Shown piece by piece: positions 54,992 to 64,000 of a stretch of DNA of 64,000 nt. Every line of letters begins with the position of its first letter. Positions within the stretch are counted from its first letter, which is position 1. The position numbers were made by a program, and so were the translations under genes. The stretch is from Metabacillus litoralis (GTDB taxonomy: Bacteria; Bacillota; Bacilli; Bacillales; Bacillaceae), in assembly GCF_007994985.1 (NCBI RefSeq), contig NZ_VOQF01000005.1:248001-312000 (forward strand). Reading direction: 5' to 3'. Below the pieces are notes generated by a model that had not been told where the DNA came from, did not search any database, and saw nothing but the letters and a program-made list of their open reading frames with translations.

Positions 54992-55021
54992 ATAGCAACA
55001 AACCTATAGGAAAACAGCCTT
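54992..55021. repeat. Solo MITE end
   Basis: ATAGCAACAAACCTATAGGAAAACAGCCTT resembles the right end of the MITE-like elements (ATAGCAACAATCTTTCAGAAAAGAGCCTT) with several changes. No left end or internal box is found nearby, so it is a decayed remnant. Confidence 0.5.
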
Positions 55022-55070
55022 GAGAAAAGATCCAGCCTTAAAATAAAGAACAGATAAGCCATTTTAGAAG

Positions 55071-55435
55071 GAGGCTCGGACATAACAAAGCTAATGATAA
55101 ACCAAAATTATTAGGTAATAGGTGATATTTTATCTATCGCCTGATAGTTCGGGTCTATATTTTCTATCTTCAATAGTTTTTTTGACTTCGGATACTTTTT
55201 AAAAGAACTTAGTGGAATGGAGCGGAAGACACTAGGGCACCTACGGGACGTAGAGGAAAGGATGAGACCCCACAGGCGCGCAGCTTACGAGGGAGGCTCA
55301 GCTTCCTCCCCGTGGAAAGCGAGTGTCTGCAGCGCAATGGAACGAACTTGTATTCCCAGCTTAACTGATTAATAGGAATAAGCATTTTAGATTTATCCGT
55401 TTTTATAGATGATTTCTTAATTATGTCACAGCCTC
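55071..55435. repeat. GAGGCTGGGACATAA element, long copy 3, inverted
   Basis: A 365-bp copy in opposite orientation with ends GAGGCTCGGACATAA and TTATGTCACAGCCTC. The core reads GTGGAATGGAGCGGAAGACA, GACCCCACAGGCGCGCAGC, CTTCCTCCCCGTGGAAAGCG and GCAGCGCAATGGAACGAACT. It fills most of the 54938-55702 gap; the remaining 270 bases before the RND gene show no named element. Confidence 0.85.
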
Positions 55436-55702
55436 TGATTCTTTATCCAATTTTCTTATCTTCTTCCTCCCTCACCTATCTACTGTTTCCAAATAAATAA
55501 ACTTGCAACTCTACACTATCCAAAATCCACCAAATACGTCTTAAGCCTTAGAGAAGTTTACACCTCAAGTCATTTAACGAGTGATCATTTAATGATTAAA
55601 ATTATGACTGTAGTAACTAACCAAATATGACAACTTTTTCCTATGATAAGGGAGGAGTTACGGTTCATCAACTAAAACGAGAAATCGGAAGGAGAAAAGA
55701 AG

Positions 55703-58700
55703 ATGTCGTGGATTACAAAATGGTCTTTTAAAAATAAGGCTGCAGTCATTTTAATGTCATTAATTATTTTAGTTATGGGGGTTTTGAGTTATTTCAGGTT
55801 ACCAATGGAGTTTCTTCCATCTGCAGATCAACCGTTTATCTCTGTTGTCACAATGGGAGAGGGAATGGATGCAAAATCGATGGAGAAGCAAGTAACAACT
55901 CCTATTGAAAAAGCAGTTGATTCAATAAGTGGGATAACGAATGTATTCTCAACAACAGGTGATGGGTATTCATCAGTTGATATTCACTTTGAATCAGGTG
56001 TTGAAAAAAAAGAAGCAAAACGGGAAATTGAAGAAGCTCTAGGAAACGTACCTTTTCCAACAAATGTGATGAAACCGAATATTGTTCAGTTAAACACATC
56101 GATGATTCCTGTTTCATATGTTGCTCTTACATTTGATGAAGGAATTAATCCTAATACAATACAATATGCAGAAGACGAAATTGTTCCTTATTTTAAAAAC
56201 ATCGACGGAGTTTCTGATATACAAACAAATGGTGTTATTCCCTCATATGTTTCGGTTAAGTTAAATGAGGATAAAATGGCAGAAAAACAAACCTCTGTTG
56301 AACATATTATGTCATTGCTTCAAGGACAAACAAATGCCACTGCTGTTGGAGTAAAGGATATCGATGGCAAAGCCTCAAATATTAAAGTAGTTGGTGATAT
56401 CACAACACTTGAGAAACTTAAAGAAACTGAAGTAATTCCAACAGTGGCGCTTAAAGATGTAGCAGAAACCAACATACAAAAACAAGAAAATAATTTAACT
56501 AGATTAAATGGTAAAGATGGACTGATCTTTGTGATCACAAAAGATAGCAGTTCAAATGCTGTCACAATTAGTAAAGATGTCAAAAAGGCTTCAAAAGAAA
56601 TAAATAAGAAATATGATGATTTAGAAACAACAGTAATTTTAGCTACAGCAGATATGGTTGAATCATCTGTACACAGTATGATTAAGGAAGTTTTACTTGG
56701 TGCTTTATTTGCAACAATTGTTATTATGATCTTTCTACGAAATCTTCGCTCAACATTAATTACGATTATTTCAATACCATTATCACTAGGATTTACTTTA
56801 TTTCTGCTTGCTCAATCAGGAGTAACCTTAAATGTTTTAACACTTGGTGGAGTTGCAGTTGCAGTGGGGAGACTTGTAGATGACAGTATTGTTGTGATTG
56901 AAAATATTTTCAGAAGAGCACAAACTGAGAAGTTTTCGATAAAAATGGTTATTGATGCAACAAAAGAGGTTGGTGTGGCGATTACATCCTCAACTTTAAC
57001 AACTGTCGCTGTATTTTTGCCGATGGGCTTAATTCAAGGAAGCTTGCAAGATTTCCTTCTTCCTTTTGCCTTGACTATAACGTACTCCCTTTTAGCGTCA
57101 TTAATTGTTGCGATTACCATCGTTCCAATTATGAGTGCGGGGTTACTGAAAAATGCCAAAATAAAAGAACACAAACCATCAAAAGGATTCGCAAATTTCC
57201 TAACTTGGTCTTTGAATCATAAGTGGGTTGTTCTTTTAACAGCCTTCTTCTTATTAGCTGGATCAATTGGAGCATATGTGGTTCTGCCAAAAGGATCTGT
57301 GGATAAAGCAAAAGCAGATTATGTACTTGTTTCATTAGAATATCCAAATGAAACACCTATTGAAAAGGTTAAGGAAGAATCTTTAAAATTAGAGGATTAT
57401 ATTCTTAAACAAAAAGAGCTTGATCATGTTTATGTACAGTTGGGGAATACAGAGGATGGAGCTAAATTTGGCTCTGTTGAAAGTCCTACGAAAACAATGA
57501 TTATGGCTATTTTGAAAAAGGATGCTGAAATGGGAGGATTTGTTGATAAAATTCACTCGCAAAAAGCTGAATATAAAGATGCGACATTAGAAGCTACAGA
57601 AGCAACGATGATGAGTGGTGGTGGAACATCTATCACAATCGATGTTATCGGCGAGGATATTGAACAATTAATCAATGTATCTGAAACAATTACAGCTGAA
57701 ATCAAAGATGTAGATGGAGTGGAAAAGGTTTCATCAAATCAAGAAGAAACAAAAACAGTTTATTCATTTGTTGTTGATCCAAGTATGGCTAAAGCAGATC
57801 AAATCGCCCAGCAAGCTTCAGTTATGCTCAATAAGACTCCATTGGGTTTAATAGAAATGAACGATCAACAAACAATGGTGATGCTTGAGCCGATTTATAA
57901 CCCAGAAACGAAGCAAGAACTTTCAGAAGTTCCGATCATGACTGCTGATGGATTATCAACAATTTCAGATGTTGCAAAACTACAACAAATAGAAGAGCCT
58001 ACTAGTACATTCCATAAAGACGGAGAGCAATATGTCAGAATTACAGCTAATGTTGAACCAGAAAACCTGTCTGCCATTTCAGCAGAAGTGAACAAGAAAA
58101 TCTTTGGTGATCAAGAGGTTAAGGGAATAAAGGTTCCTGATAATATTGATGTTTTAGTTGGTGGAGCAAGTGCTGATCAACAAAGTGATTTTAATGACTT
58201 GTTTATGACTATGCTAGCATCAATTGGAATTGTCTTTCTAATTATGGTTATTACATTTAAAACAATCCGTGCACCTATTGCGATCTTATTTTCTTTACCA
58301 CTAGCAGCAATTGGCGCTATTTTAGGAATACTGATAAGTGGTATTTCTGTTGACATTACAGCATTGCTTGGTGCTCTTATGTTAATCGGTATTGTTGTAA
58401 CAAATGCAATAGTTCTTCTAGATCGAGTAAAACAAAACGAAAAAACAATGATTATTAGAGAGGCAGTAGTTGAAGCTGCATCAATAAGAATGCGTCCAAT
58501 TATTATGACGGCCGTTGCCACAATTTCAGCAATGCTTCCATTGCTATTTAAAGAAGCGGAAACTGGTAATTTAGTATCTGCTAGTTTAGCAGTAGTTGTT
58601 ATTGGTGGATTAAGTGTAGCCACAATGTTAACCTTAGTCGTGATACCTGTTGTATATGAATTACTGCATTTTAGAACAGCTAAAAAACAAAGACAACAAA

Positions 58701-58732
58701 TAGAGAAGCAAGACGATACAATAGCAGTATAA
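55703..58732 (+). CDS. RND-family exporter (SwrC/AcrB-like)
   Basis: A 1009-aa multidrug or lipopeptide exporter of the HAE RND group with twelve membrane helices and two large extracytoplasmic loops. The proton-relay Asp pair is Asp393-Asp394 (GRLVDDSIVVIEN) in helix 4. B. subtilis SwrC (YerP), its closest described kind, exports surfactin and supports swarming. GGAGAAAAG precedes the ATG. No membrane-fusion or outer-membrane partner is expected in a Gram-positive, and none is present. Monocistronic with its own terminator. Confidence 0.93.
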   Translation: MSWITKWSFKNKAAVILMSLIILVMGVLSYFRLPMEFLPSADQPFISVVTMGEGMDAKSMEKQVTTPIEKAVDSISGITNVFSTTGDGYSSVDIHFESGVEKKEAKREIEEALGNVPFPTNVMKPNIVQLNTSMIPVSYVALTFDEGINPNTIQYAEDEIVPYFKNIDGVSDIQTNGVIPSYVSVKLNEDKMAEKQTSVEHIMSLLQGQTNATAVGVKDIDGKASNIKVVGDITTLEKLKETEVIPTVALKDVAETNIQKQENNLTRLNGKDGLIFVITKDSSSNAVTISKDVKKASKEINKKYDDLETTVILATADMVESSVHSMIKEVLLGALFATIVIMIFLRNLRSTLITIISIPLSLGFTLFLLAQSGVTLNVLTLGGVAVAVGRLVDDSIVVIENIFRRAQTEKFSIKMVIDATKEVGVAITSSTLTTVAVFLPMGLIQGSLQDFLLPFALTITYSLLASLIVAITIVPIMSAGLLKNAKIKEHKPSKGFANFLTWSLNHKWVVLLTAFFLLAGSIGAYVVLPKGSVDKAKADYVLVSLEYPNETPIEKVKEESLKLEDYILKQKELDHVYVQLGNTEDGAKFGSVESPTKTMIMAILKKDAEMGGFVDKIHSQKAEYKDATLEATEATMMSGGGTSITIDVIGEDIEQLINVSETITAEIKDVDGVEKVSSNQEETKTVYSFVVDPSMAKADQIAQQASVMLNKTPLGLIEMNDQQTMVMLEPIYNPETKQELSEVPIMTADGLSTISDVAKLQQIEEPTSTFHKDGEQYVRITANVEPENLSAISAEVNKKIFGDQEVKGIKVPDNIDVLVGGASADQQSDFNDLFMTMLASIGIVFLIMVITFKTIRAPIAILFSLPLAAIGAILGILISGISVDITALLGALMLIGIVVTNAIVLLDRVKQNEKTMIIREAVVEAASIRMRPIIMTAVATISAMLPLLFKEAETGNLVSASLAVVVIGGLSVATMLTLVVIPVVYELLHFRTAKKQRQQIEKQDDTIAV

Positions 58733-58747
58733 TACTTCAGATGAAAA

Positions 58748-58784
58748 TGACCATTGATCCTTAAAAATCAATGGTCATTTTTTT
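58748..58784 (+). terminator. Terminator of the RND exporter
   Basis: TGACCATTGAT (58748-58758) pairs with ATCAATGGTCA (58767-58777), followed by seven T. The 58785-59025 stretch before the next chemoreceptor contains a TATAAT at 58890-58895 without a good -35 box. Confidence 0.9.
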
Positions 58785-59025
58785 ATATTAAAGTAATAGT
58801 TTCAAAAGACAGTATCTTTTTATAGGTAAATATATCTATGTGCGATTTATATTTTTAAAAAAATTGGAGAATAAATAGTCTGATTATAGTATAATGTAAA
58901 CGAATACACTACTAAATTAATACAATATTACTTATTTTTGAAACAAATGTACTGTCTTTAAGAGTGTTAAAAGAGTATTTTCAAAGAATTATGGATCGTT
59001 GATTACATATGTGGGGGGATGAGTT

Positions 59026-61059
59026 ATGAAGATCAAATCTAAATTCATAAAAAGAGAAAAAGTTATAAGGAAGCCTAAACAACCAAAAGATAAAAAGATG
59101 ATGTTGAAACTTCCTCCTAGCATTAAAGGCATGACATTAAGATCAAGAATCATTATATTCCTGCTATTATTCACAATTATTCCCAGTGTAATTATTGGTA
59201 ATGTTGTATATTTTGTTTCTAAGAATACGATTGAGAGTAAAGTTTCAACAATGAACGATGAAATTGGAACTCAGGTTACACAAAATGTTAATTATAAATT
59301 AGCTGAAATTGACAATTTATCTCTTGTCCCTTTTACTAATATAGATTTAATCGAACAATTAAAAAGTGATGATGGTTTATCAGAATATGAAGCTTTCAAT
59401 ATACAACGAACAGCCACAGAGTATTTGTCTGGTATTTCTTTCACAAATGAGCATGTAAAAGCTCTATTTTTTGTAAATAAAGAGAATAAGATTTTTGGAG
59501 AAAAAAGCTATGTGAAATCACTCGAAATAGATAGCTTTATATCCGATGTTCTTGCTAAAAAAGGTGATGGAGTTACAAGATCTGCGCAATGGGTTACTGG
59601 TTTCAATGATAACAATGAACTCCTATATTTATACCGAGATATTGAGAAAAATGGAACATTAATACTTGTTGCTGATCGGGCAATTTTTGAGAAGGTTTTT
59701 AGTGAAGGTAAAGATAATTCTGGTAGAGAAATATCGGTTATAAACGAAGATGGAACGATTGTTTCTAGTAATCAAGAAAAACTAATTGGAACAAAATATG
59801 ACGCAGCTAAAGATAGTCAAGATCACCTTACTTCTATAAATGAAAGTGATAATGGTTGGCAAGTAGCTGTTTCTACATCAAAATCTTATCTTTTTAAAGA
59901 AATACAAAATGTTATTTATCTTGTTTACATCATTATTCTAGCATTTGTTGTCTTAGCACTTGTAGCAAGTATATTCCTAGCAAAAAGTATGATTAAACCT
60001 ATACATGAGCTAGTTGGAGTTATGAAGCATGCTGAAGAAGGTGATTTAACTCATCGAGCAGAATATTTATATAAAAATGAAGTTGGACAGCTTGGAACTA
60101 GCTTTAATACAATGATCGATAATATTAGAGCAATGATCGATGAAAATAAACGAGTTTCAGCTTATGCTGTTAATCGAGCAAATGATTTGAAACGTATTGC
60201 TTCTGAATCAGCATCAGCTTCAGAGCAAATTGCATCTGCTATTGAAGACGTTGCAAAGGGTGCTGTGAGTCAGGTTGATTACTCAGAAAGAACAAATCGA
60301 GAAATGAAAGAGCTATCAAGTGAAATAAACGAAGTTTCCAATAATATGATGAAAGTTTCAGAGTTTACGGAAACAACGAAAAAAGTAAGTAGTCAATCGA
60401 TTGAAACGATTAAAGAACTCACAGAGAAAAATAAAGAAATGGGTACGAATATTGGTCAAGTTGATACAACAATGGATGCGTTAAACAAAGAGATTTCACA
60501 AATAAAAGAAATTGTTGAAATGATTAAAAATGTAAGTGAAGAAACAAATTTACTCTCATTAAATGCAAGCATTGAAGCTGCAAGAGCTGGAGCAGCAGGA
60601 CGAGGATTTGCTGTTGTTGCAGATGAAATTCGTAAATTAGCAGATCAAACTAAAACGTCTTCATTGAGAATTGAAACAGTTATCTCAAGCATTTTAAATC
60701 AAACAAAAAAATCTGTAGAGCTAGTTAAAACAACGATCACTCTCTTTAAAGAGCAAACATCTTCTATTAATAATACACAAGAAGCTTTTGAAAATATTCT
60801 AGAAGGTACTAACTCAATAATAGACGAAATTAATCATGTTGAAGTATCAATAAGCAAGATTAATCTTAATAAAGATAAAGTGGAAAGTGCGATAGGTGAA
60901 ATGGTTGATGTTGCAGAGGATTCTTCAGCGACAACAGAGGAAGTAACGGCTACAACAGAAGAACAATCAGCAGCTGCAGACGAACTAGGCAATTTAGCAT
61001 CAGCACTTTCAAGTACGGTTTCTGAATTAGAGCAAACAATCAATAAATTTAAAGTCTAA
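59026..61059 (+). CDS. Methyl-accepting chemotaxis protein (dCache-like, McpB/TlpA type)
   Basis: A 677-aa chemoreceptor with an unusual ~40-residue basic cytoplasmic N-terminus before membrane helix 1 (about 42-65). The ~230-residue extracellular domain looks like a double Cache sensor ([13 protein letters not shown] ... [19 protein letters not shown]), as in the amino-acid receptors McpB/TlpA of B. subtilis. Helix 2 (about 300-325), HAMP and the signalling bundle follow, with the tip [30 protein letters not shown] precedes the ATG. The ligand is unknown; amino acids are the usual ones for this type. Confidence 0.94.
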   Translation: MKIKSKFIKREKVIRKPKQPKDKKMMLKLPPSIKGMTLRSRIIIFLLLFTIIPSVIIGNVVYFVSKNTIESKVSTMNDEIGTQVTQNVNYKLAEIDNLSLVPFTNIDLIEQLKSDDGLSEYEAFNIQRTATEYLSGISFTNEHVKALFFVNKENKIFGEKSYVKSLEIDSFISDVLAKKGDGVTRSAQWVTGFNDNNELLYLYRDIEKNGTLILVADRAIFEKVFSEGKDNSGREISVINEDGTIVSSNQEKLIGTKYDAAKDSQDHLTSINESDNGWQVAVSTSKSYLFKEIQNVIYLVYIIILAFVVLALVASIFLAKSMIKPIHELVGVMKHAEEGDLTHRAEYLYKNEVGQLGTSFNTMIDNIRAMIDENKRVSAYAVNRANDLKRIASESASASEQIASAIEDVAKGAVSQVDYSERTNREMKELSSEINEVSNNMMKVSEFTETTKKVSSQSIETIKELTEKNKEMGTNIGQVDTTMDALNKEISQIKEIVEMIKNVSEETNLLSLNASIEAARAGAAGRGFAVVADEIRKLADQTKTSSLRIETVISSILNQTKKSVELVKTTITLFKEQTSSINNTQEAFENILEGTNSIIDEINHVEVSISKINLNKDKVESAIGEMVDVAEDSSATTEEVTATTEEQSAAADELGNLASALSSTVSELEQTINKFKV

Positions 61060-61225
61060 ACATAAGGTTACGTCGTTGAATTTTATTGATATGAGTTACA
61101 TTTCTCTTTGATCTATTGTCTCTCTATGAAGTAGTCTAATAAAAAGGATTAGGCAAACGTCTAGATCACTTTCTAGGTGAACTACATAAAGTATAAATGT
61201 AGATCATCTTGGAGGTGAAGAATTA

Positions 61226-61369
61226 ATGAGTGGTGCAGTTGGTTATACAGGTGGATTCACATTACTTGTTGTACTATTTATCTTGTTAATCGTAGTTGGA
61301 GCTGGTGGATATACAGCTGGAGGATATGGAGTAGGTACACCAGGTTACGGCTATGGATATGGATATTAA
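61226..61369 (+). CDS. YjcZ-family sporulation miniprotein, second copy
   Basis: A 47-aa protein with a central hydrophobic helix (FTLLVVLFILLIVVGAGGY) and a Gly/Tyr-rich tail (PGYGYGYGYGY). Compared with the copy at 8638 the Gly/Tyr part is at the C-terminus instead of the N-terminus. GGAGGTG stands eight bases before the ATG and a terminator follows at 61378. Confidence 0.87.
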   Translation: MSGAVGYTGGFTLLVVLFILLIVVGAGGYTAGGYGVGTPGYGYGYGY

Positions 61370-61377
61370 TAAATGAT

Positions 61378-61405
61378 AAAGAGGCACTTAGTTGTGCCTC
61401 TTTTC
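61378..61405 (+). terminator. Terminator between the YjcZ-like and LysM genes
   Basis: AAAGAGGCAC (61378-61387) pairs with GTGCCTCTTT (61394-61403). T follows on the + strand and A precedes, so it can act for both convergent genes. Confidence 0.85.
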
Positions 61406-61417
61406 TTATTAGATAAA

Positions 61418-63319
61418 TTACTTTAGACCGGCTGCAATTTTCACCTTATCTTGATGAGAGGGATCAATTTGCCCGTCTTTGTGGCGTGTCGAATTTTTGA
61501 AATGAATATCAAAATGTCCGGTCATTCCGTTGTTACTAATATAATCAACATCATGTGGAGCAAAAGACATACTGGCCGCGATTTTTCGTCCATCAACTTC
61601 AACAATTACTGGGCGAGTAGACCAACTAAATCCACCCCAAATGCCTTTTGCAATCGTTGTATCAGCAGTTGTAACTGTTTCACAATCAGCATGGTTTGCC
61701 CCAATTGTTCGCTTAATTTTAAAGCTTTTTCCTGTTTGAAAATCAGTAATCGTGACAGTTTTACCAATAGGAAATACATATTGTGCTTCTGTCCACCAAT
61801 CTAGATATTCCCCATGACGCTCACTAACCGTTTCTTGAACAGCAATTTGATGAACAGGAATGGTGAGCTTTTGACCGATTGAAAGCCTGCTTGATGTTGT
61901 TAATTTATTGGCTCTTAAAAGCTCGGCTTGTGGAATACCATATTTCACACTTAAATTCCATATATTATCCCCAGAAACAACAGTGTGGGTGCGATAAGAA
62001 ACTGTATTTTCTTCTTTTTCTATAGCTTGATCACCAGTTTCAGGCTTTACTGTTCCTTTTATCAGTAAAGTTTGCCCAACAAAGATTAATTCTGACTTTA
62101 AAGAGTTCAAAGACATAATATCAGATGTAGTTACACCAAAGTTCTTAGCGATTTGTGAAAGTGAATCACCACTTTTTACTGTGTAGGTTTGTTGCGACTG
62201 CTGTTCCTTTAGTTGTAGCTTTTGACCAAGAAAAATATTATCCGTATGTAAATTAGTTATTTCCTTTAAATAACTTACAGTAAGTCCGTAGCGTTTCGCA
62301 ATTCCAGAAAGAGTATCACCTGCTACAACAGTATAAGTAGTAGGAGTTGAAACATTATTGTTAACAGTGTTTGGCTCGTTAGTTGTCGGATTTGATATCT
62401 TTAAGGTTTGTCCCACAATAATCGTGGTGTTTGTTAATAAATTCAGGTTCATGAGTTCTTGAACAGTCGTGTTGAATTTTTTTGCAATAACAGATAAGCT
62501 ATCACCACTTACAACTGTATATAGATCAGGTAAGGTGTCAGCTGCTTCCGTTTGCTTTTGAGATTCTACATGTTGTTGGCGAGGTATGTTAATTTTTTGA
62601 CCAATAGTAATGAAATCTTTAGTCAAATTATTTTCTGATTTAATGGCAGCAACAGTTGTACCAAACCTTTTTGCCAAAACAGATAGGGAATCACCCGCTT
62701 GTATTGTATAGATTGTAGCATTAGTACCTGTATCTTCCAATGGTTTTGAAATGCTTGTAGGAACATATAATGTTTGTCCTGGAAAGATAACATCTGAATT
62801 CATATTATTTTGAGCTTTTAGTCTGTCAATAGAAACAGAATAAGCTTTAGCAATAACTGAGAGAGAGTCACCAGATTTTACAGTGTATTTTATTAATGGT
62901 AATTGCAACACTTGTCCAATTCTGATAGTGTTTGTTGTTAATTTATTGAAGGATGTTAACTCATTAGTGGTGATGTTATACCTTTTGGCTATAACACTTA
63001 AAGAGTCCCCACTTTTCACTGTATAAGTTAAAGCAGTATGAACTGTCATATCTGGTTCAGCTGCTTTTGCTGTTGTTTTTGAAGATATTCCGGAAAATGA
63101 AAACATACATACAATAATTCCACCGGCAACTACCTTTATCGTGTTAATTTTTAGATTAGGAAAACGACGTTGTGCATAAGAACTAATTTCTTCTTGACGA
63201 GTATTCGTTACTTCAGTACCTAATTCTGTTGCAAATTCTGTGTCAAAATCAGATACATATAAAATTAATGTGGCTCCGTCCTGATGATGTTCAACTTTAT
63301 ATTTATGCAAAAATTCCAC
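61418..63319 (-). CDS. Seven-LysM wall-binding protein with cytoplasmic N-domain
   Basis: A 633-aa protein. The first ~55 residues (EFLHKYKVEHHQDGATLILY) are soluble, followed by a membrane helix near 65-80, so it is probably a type-II membrane protein. Seven LysM modules follow, each starting Y/HTVxSGDSLS and ending IGQ.L.IP, in residues about 100-500. The C-terminal ~130 residues form a separate domain (FPIGKTVTITDFQTGKSFKI, GANHADCETVT, GHFDIHFKNSTRHKDG) that I cannot name; His, Asp and Cys residues in it could be catalytic. I start at GTG 63319 because GGAGGTG precedes it; a longer frame to 63481 overlaps the promoter of the divergent gene. Confidence 0.85.
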   Translation of the reverse strand: MEFLHKYKVEHHQDGATLILYVSDFDTEFATELGTEVTNTRQEEISSYAQRRFPNLKINTIKVVAGGIIVCMFSFSGISSKTTAKAAEPDMTVHTALTYTVKSGDSLSVIAKRYNITTNELTSFNKLTTNTIRIGQVLQLPLIKYTVKSGDSLSVIAKAYSVSIDRLKAQNNMNSDVIFPGQTLYVPTSISKPLEDTGTNATIYTIQAGDSLSVLAKRFGTTVAAIKSENNLTKDFITIGQKINIPRQQHVESQKQTEAADTLPDLYTVVSGDSLSVIAKKFNTTVQELMNLNLLTNTTIIVGQTLKISNPTTNEPNTVNNNVSTPTTYTVVAGDTLSGIAKRYGLTVSYLKEITNLHTDNIFLGQKLQLKEQQSQQTYTVKSGDSLSQIAKNFGVTTSDIMSLNSLKSELIFVGQTLLIKGTVKPETGDQAIEKEENTVSYRTHTVVSGDNIWNLSVKYGIPQAELLRANKLTTSSRLSIGQKLTIPVHQIAVQETVSERHGEYLDWWTEAQYVFPIGKTVTITDFQTGKSFKIKRTIGANHADCETVTTADTTIAKGIWGGFSWSTRPVIVEVDGRKIAASMSFAPHDVDYISNNGMTGHFDIHFKNSTRHKDGQIDPSHQDKVKIAAGLK

Positions 63320-63465
63320 AGCTACACCTCCACCTATAGTATGGAAAAAGATAAGGGAAATTATCCTAAGTGAGGGTGTTGTGAAATTGTCAAACTTAAT
63401 TGTCATGATCTCTTTAAAAGCTTGTATAATGAAGAGAGAACGCTTTGAAAATTGGAGTTGAAAAG

Positions 63466-63753
63466 ATGTTTCATTCATCAATTGGGTTATTGAGATTTAC
63501 TGGTATTTTAGAAGGAGTTTCTTATCTTGTATTATTACTAATTGCGATGCCGTTAAAGTATTTTTTTGATTTTCCAATGGCTGTAACAATTGTTGGGGGC
63601 ATGCATGGGTTCCTTTTTGTCATTTATGTGATTATGGTTGCATTTGTTAAATTTCAAAAACGCTGGTCTGTCTTATGGGGATTCTGGGCTGTATTATTAG
63701 CATTTATTCCTTTTGGTACATTTTATTTGGACAAGCAATTAAAAACAAAATAA
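63466..63753 (+). CDS. DUF3817 small membrane protein (YdzA-like)
   Basis: A 95-aa integral membrane protein with three helices. The start FHSSIGLLRFTGILEGVSYLVLL and the GGMHGFLFVIYV segment are the DUF3817 signature. Role unknown. ATG 63466 has GGAG eight bases upstream; TTG 63445 overlaps the ribosome site. A TATAAT at 63425-63430 lies upstream, with TTGTCA at 63400 but a 19-base spacer. Confidence 0.87.
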   Translation: MFHSSIGLLRFTGILEGVSYLVLLLIAMPLKYFFDFPMAVTIVGGMHGFLFVIYVIMVAFVKFQKRWSVLWGFWAVLLAFIPFGTFYLDKQLKTK

Positions 63754-63777
63754 CTTCATGCTTTGTGTTTGCTAGAA

Positions 63778-63815
63778 GGGGTCTGATAAGTATAACTTTA
63801 TCAGACTCCTTTTTC
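63778..63815 (+). terminator. Terminator after the DUF3817 gene
   Basis: GGTCTGATAA pairs with TTATCAGACTCC, followed by TTTTTC. The convergent gene at 63801 ends inside the hairpin. Confidence 0.8.
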
Positions 63816-64000
63816 TTTGAAGGAAATCAATATATTTTGTGATGTATCTTTATTATGAATATATTCAATCATAAGCGGTTTATTTGTTTCAAATAATTCT
63901 AGCTGCTTTTTTTGTTTCTCACTAATTTGCAGAGCTAAAGGTTTATTTTCGATGATCACTTCGATAGAGTGGTTATCAATCAGACCTATATAAGTAGCTT
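63801..64000 (-). CDS. C-terminal part of an unknown protein (runs off the window)
   Basis: The last 65 codons of a minus-strand gene are visible, ending TGA at 63801. The sequence (for example YIGLIDNHSIEVIIENKPLA, then MIEYIHNKDTSQNILISF) is protein-like with alternating strands and one helix, without membrane segments. I do not recognise the family from this fragment. Confidence 0.65.
   Translation of the reverse strand, partial: ATYIGLIDNHSIEVIIENKPLALQISEKQKKQLELFETNKPLMIEYIHNKDTSQNILISFKEKGV

Noticed and set aside
1-64000. CRISPR arrays, tRNA or rRNA genes, prophage, toxin-antitoxin pair, restriction or defence system, transposase
   Set aside because: I looked for regularly spaced short repeats, tRNA-like cloverleaf ends, rRNA-like conserved blocks, and phage, toxin, nuclease and DDE-type transposase motifs, and saw none. 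The dispersed repeats are too few and too irregular in spacing for CRISPR.

Overview
The window is low-GC DNA from a Gram-positive, endospore-forming member of the Bacillaceae. Support comes from strong AGGAGG-type ribosome sites, YjcZ-type sporulation miniproteins, a Spo0E-like phosphatase, an LtaS-type lipoteichoic acid synthase, GlpP antitermination, a Zur regulon and ECF transporters. I cannot fix the genus from sequence alone. No rRNA, tRNA, CRISPR array, prophage or transposase gene was seen; the mobile component is two families of short non-coding repeats.

Layout. 1-8.5 kb: a carbohydrate locus (lipoprotein binding protein, two CUT1 permeases, a GH1 beta-glucosidase and a 1069-aa GH94 phosphorylase resembling 1,2-beta-oligoglucan phosphorylase), probably for import and phosphorolysis of beta-1,2-gluco-oligosaccharides. 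8.5-21 kb: a mosaic of small operons (YjcZ, TetR plus membrane protein with tandem operators, a chemoreceptor, LtaS, two SulP transporters with a universal stress protein, DUF1272 plus isochorismatase-like hydrolase, an Lrp regulator). 21.2-25.4 kb: one five-gene operon coding PP2C phosphatase, RsbW-like ATPase, STAS protein, chemoreceptor and CheX, joining partner switching to chemotaxis. 26-36 kb: UppP, ArsR, aldehyde dehydrogenase, GlpP and glpD with its antiterminator leader, a lipase and AlkC. 36.8-41 kb: an NlpC/P60 hydrolase and a Zur-controlled cluster (flavoprotein, ZagA/YciC-type GTPase, zinc-free L33). 41-47.9 kb: a cobalamin-riboswitch operon of surface proteins with transcobalamin-like domains plus a complete ECF transporter. 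48-64 kb: a sensor kinase, a catalytically degenerate phosphofructokinase homologue beside transketolase, a DeoR homologue, a DJ-1/PfpI protein, an RND exporter, a chemoreceptor and a seven-LysM protein.

The strongest candidate for a little-described system is the B12 operon: a strong promoter and cobalamin riboswitch control a wall-anchored protein (LPNTA signal) with two DUF4430/transcobalamin-like domains and an alpha/alpha-barrel region, a DUF4430 lipoprotein, and ECF T, A-A and S subunits. This looks like a Gram-positive counterpart of vertebrate intrinsic factor/transcobalamin capture feeding an ECF importer. The 21-25 kb operon and the phosphofructokinase-like pseudoenzyme are next.

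Two repeat families are scattered between genes: a ~150-170-bp MITE-like element with ~27-bp imperfect terminal inverted repeats (five copies plus one solo end) and a ~320-365-bp element whose ends read GAGGCTGGGACATAA (three long copies, two core-only copies). One MITE appears to contain a core of the second family.
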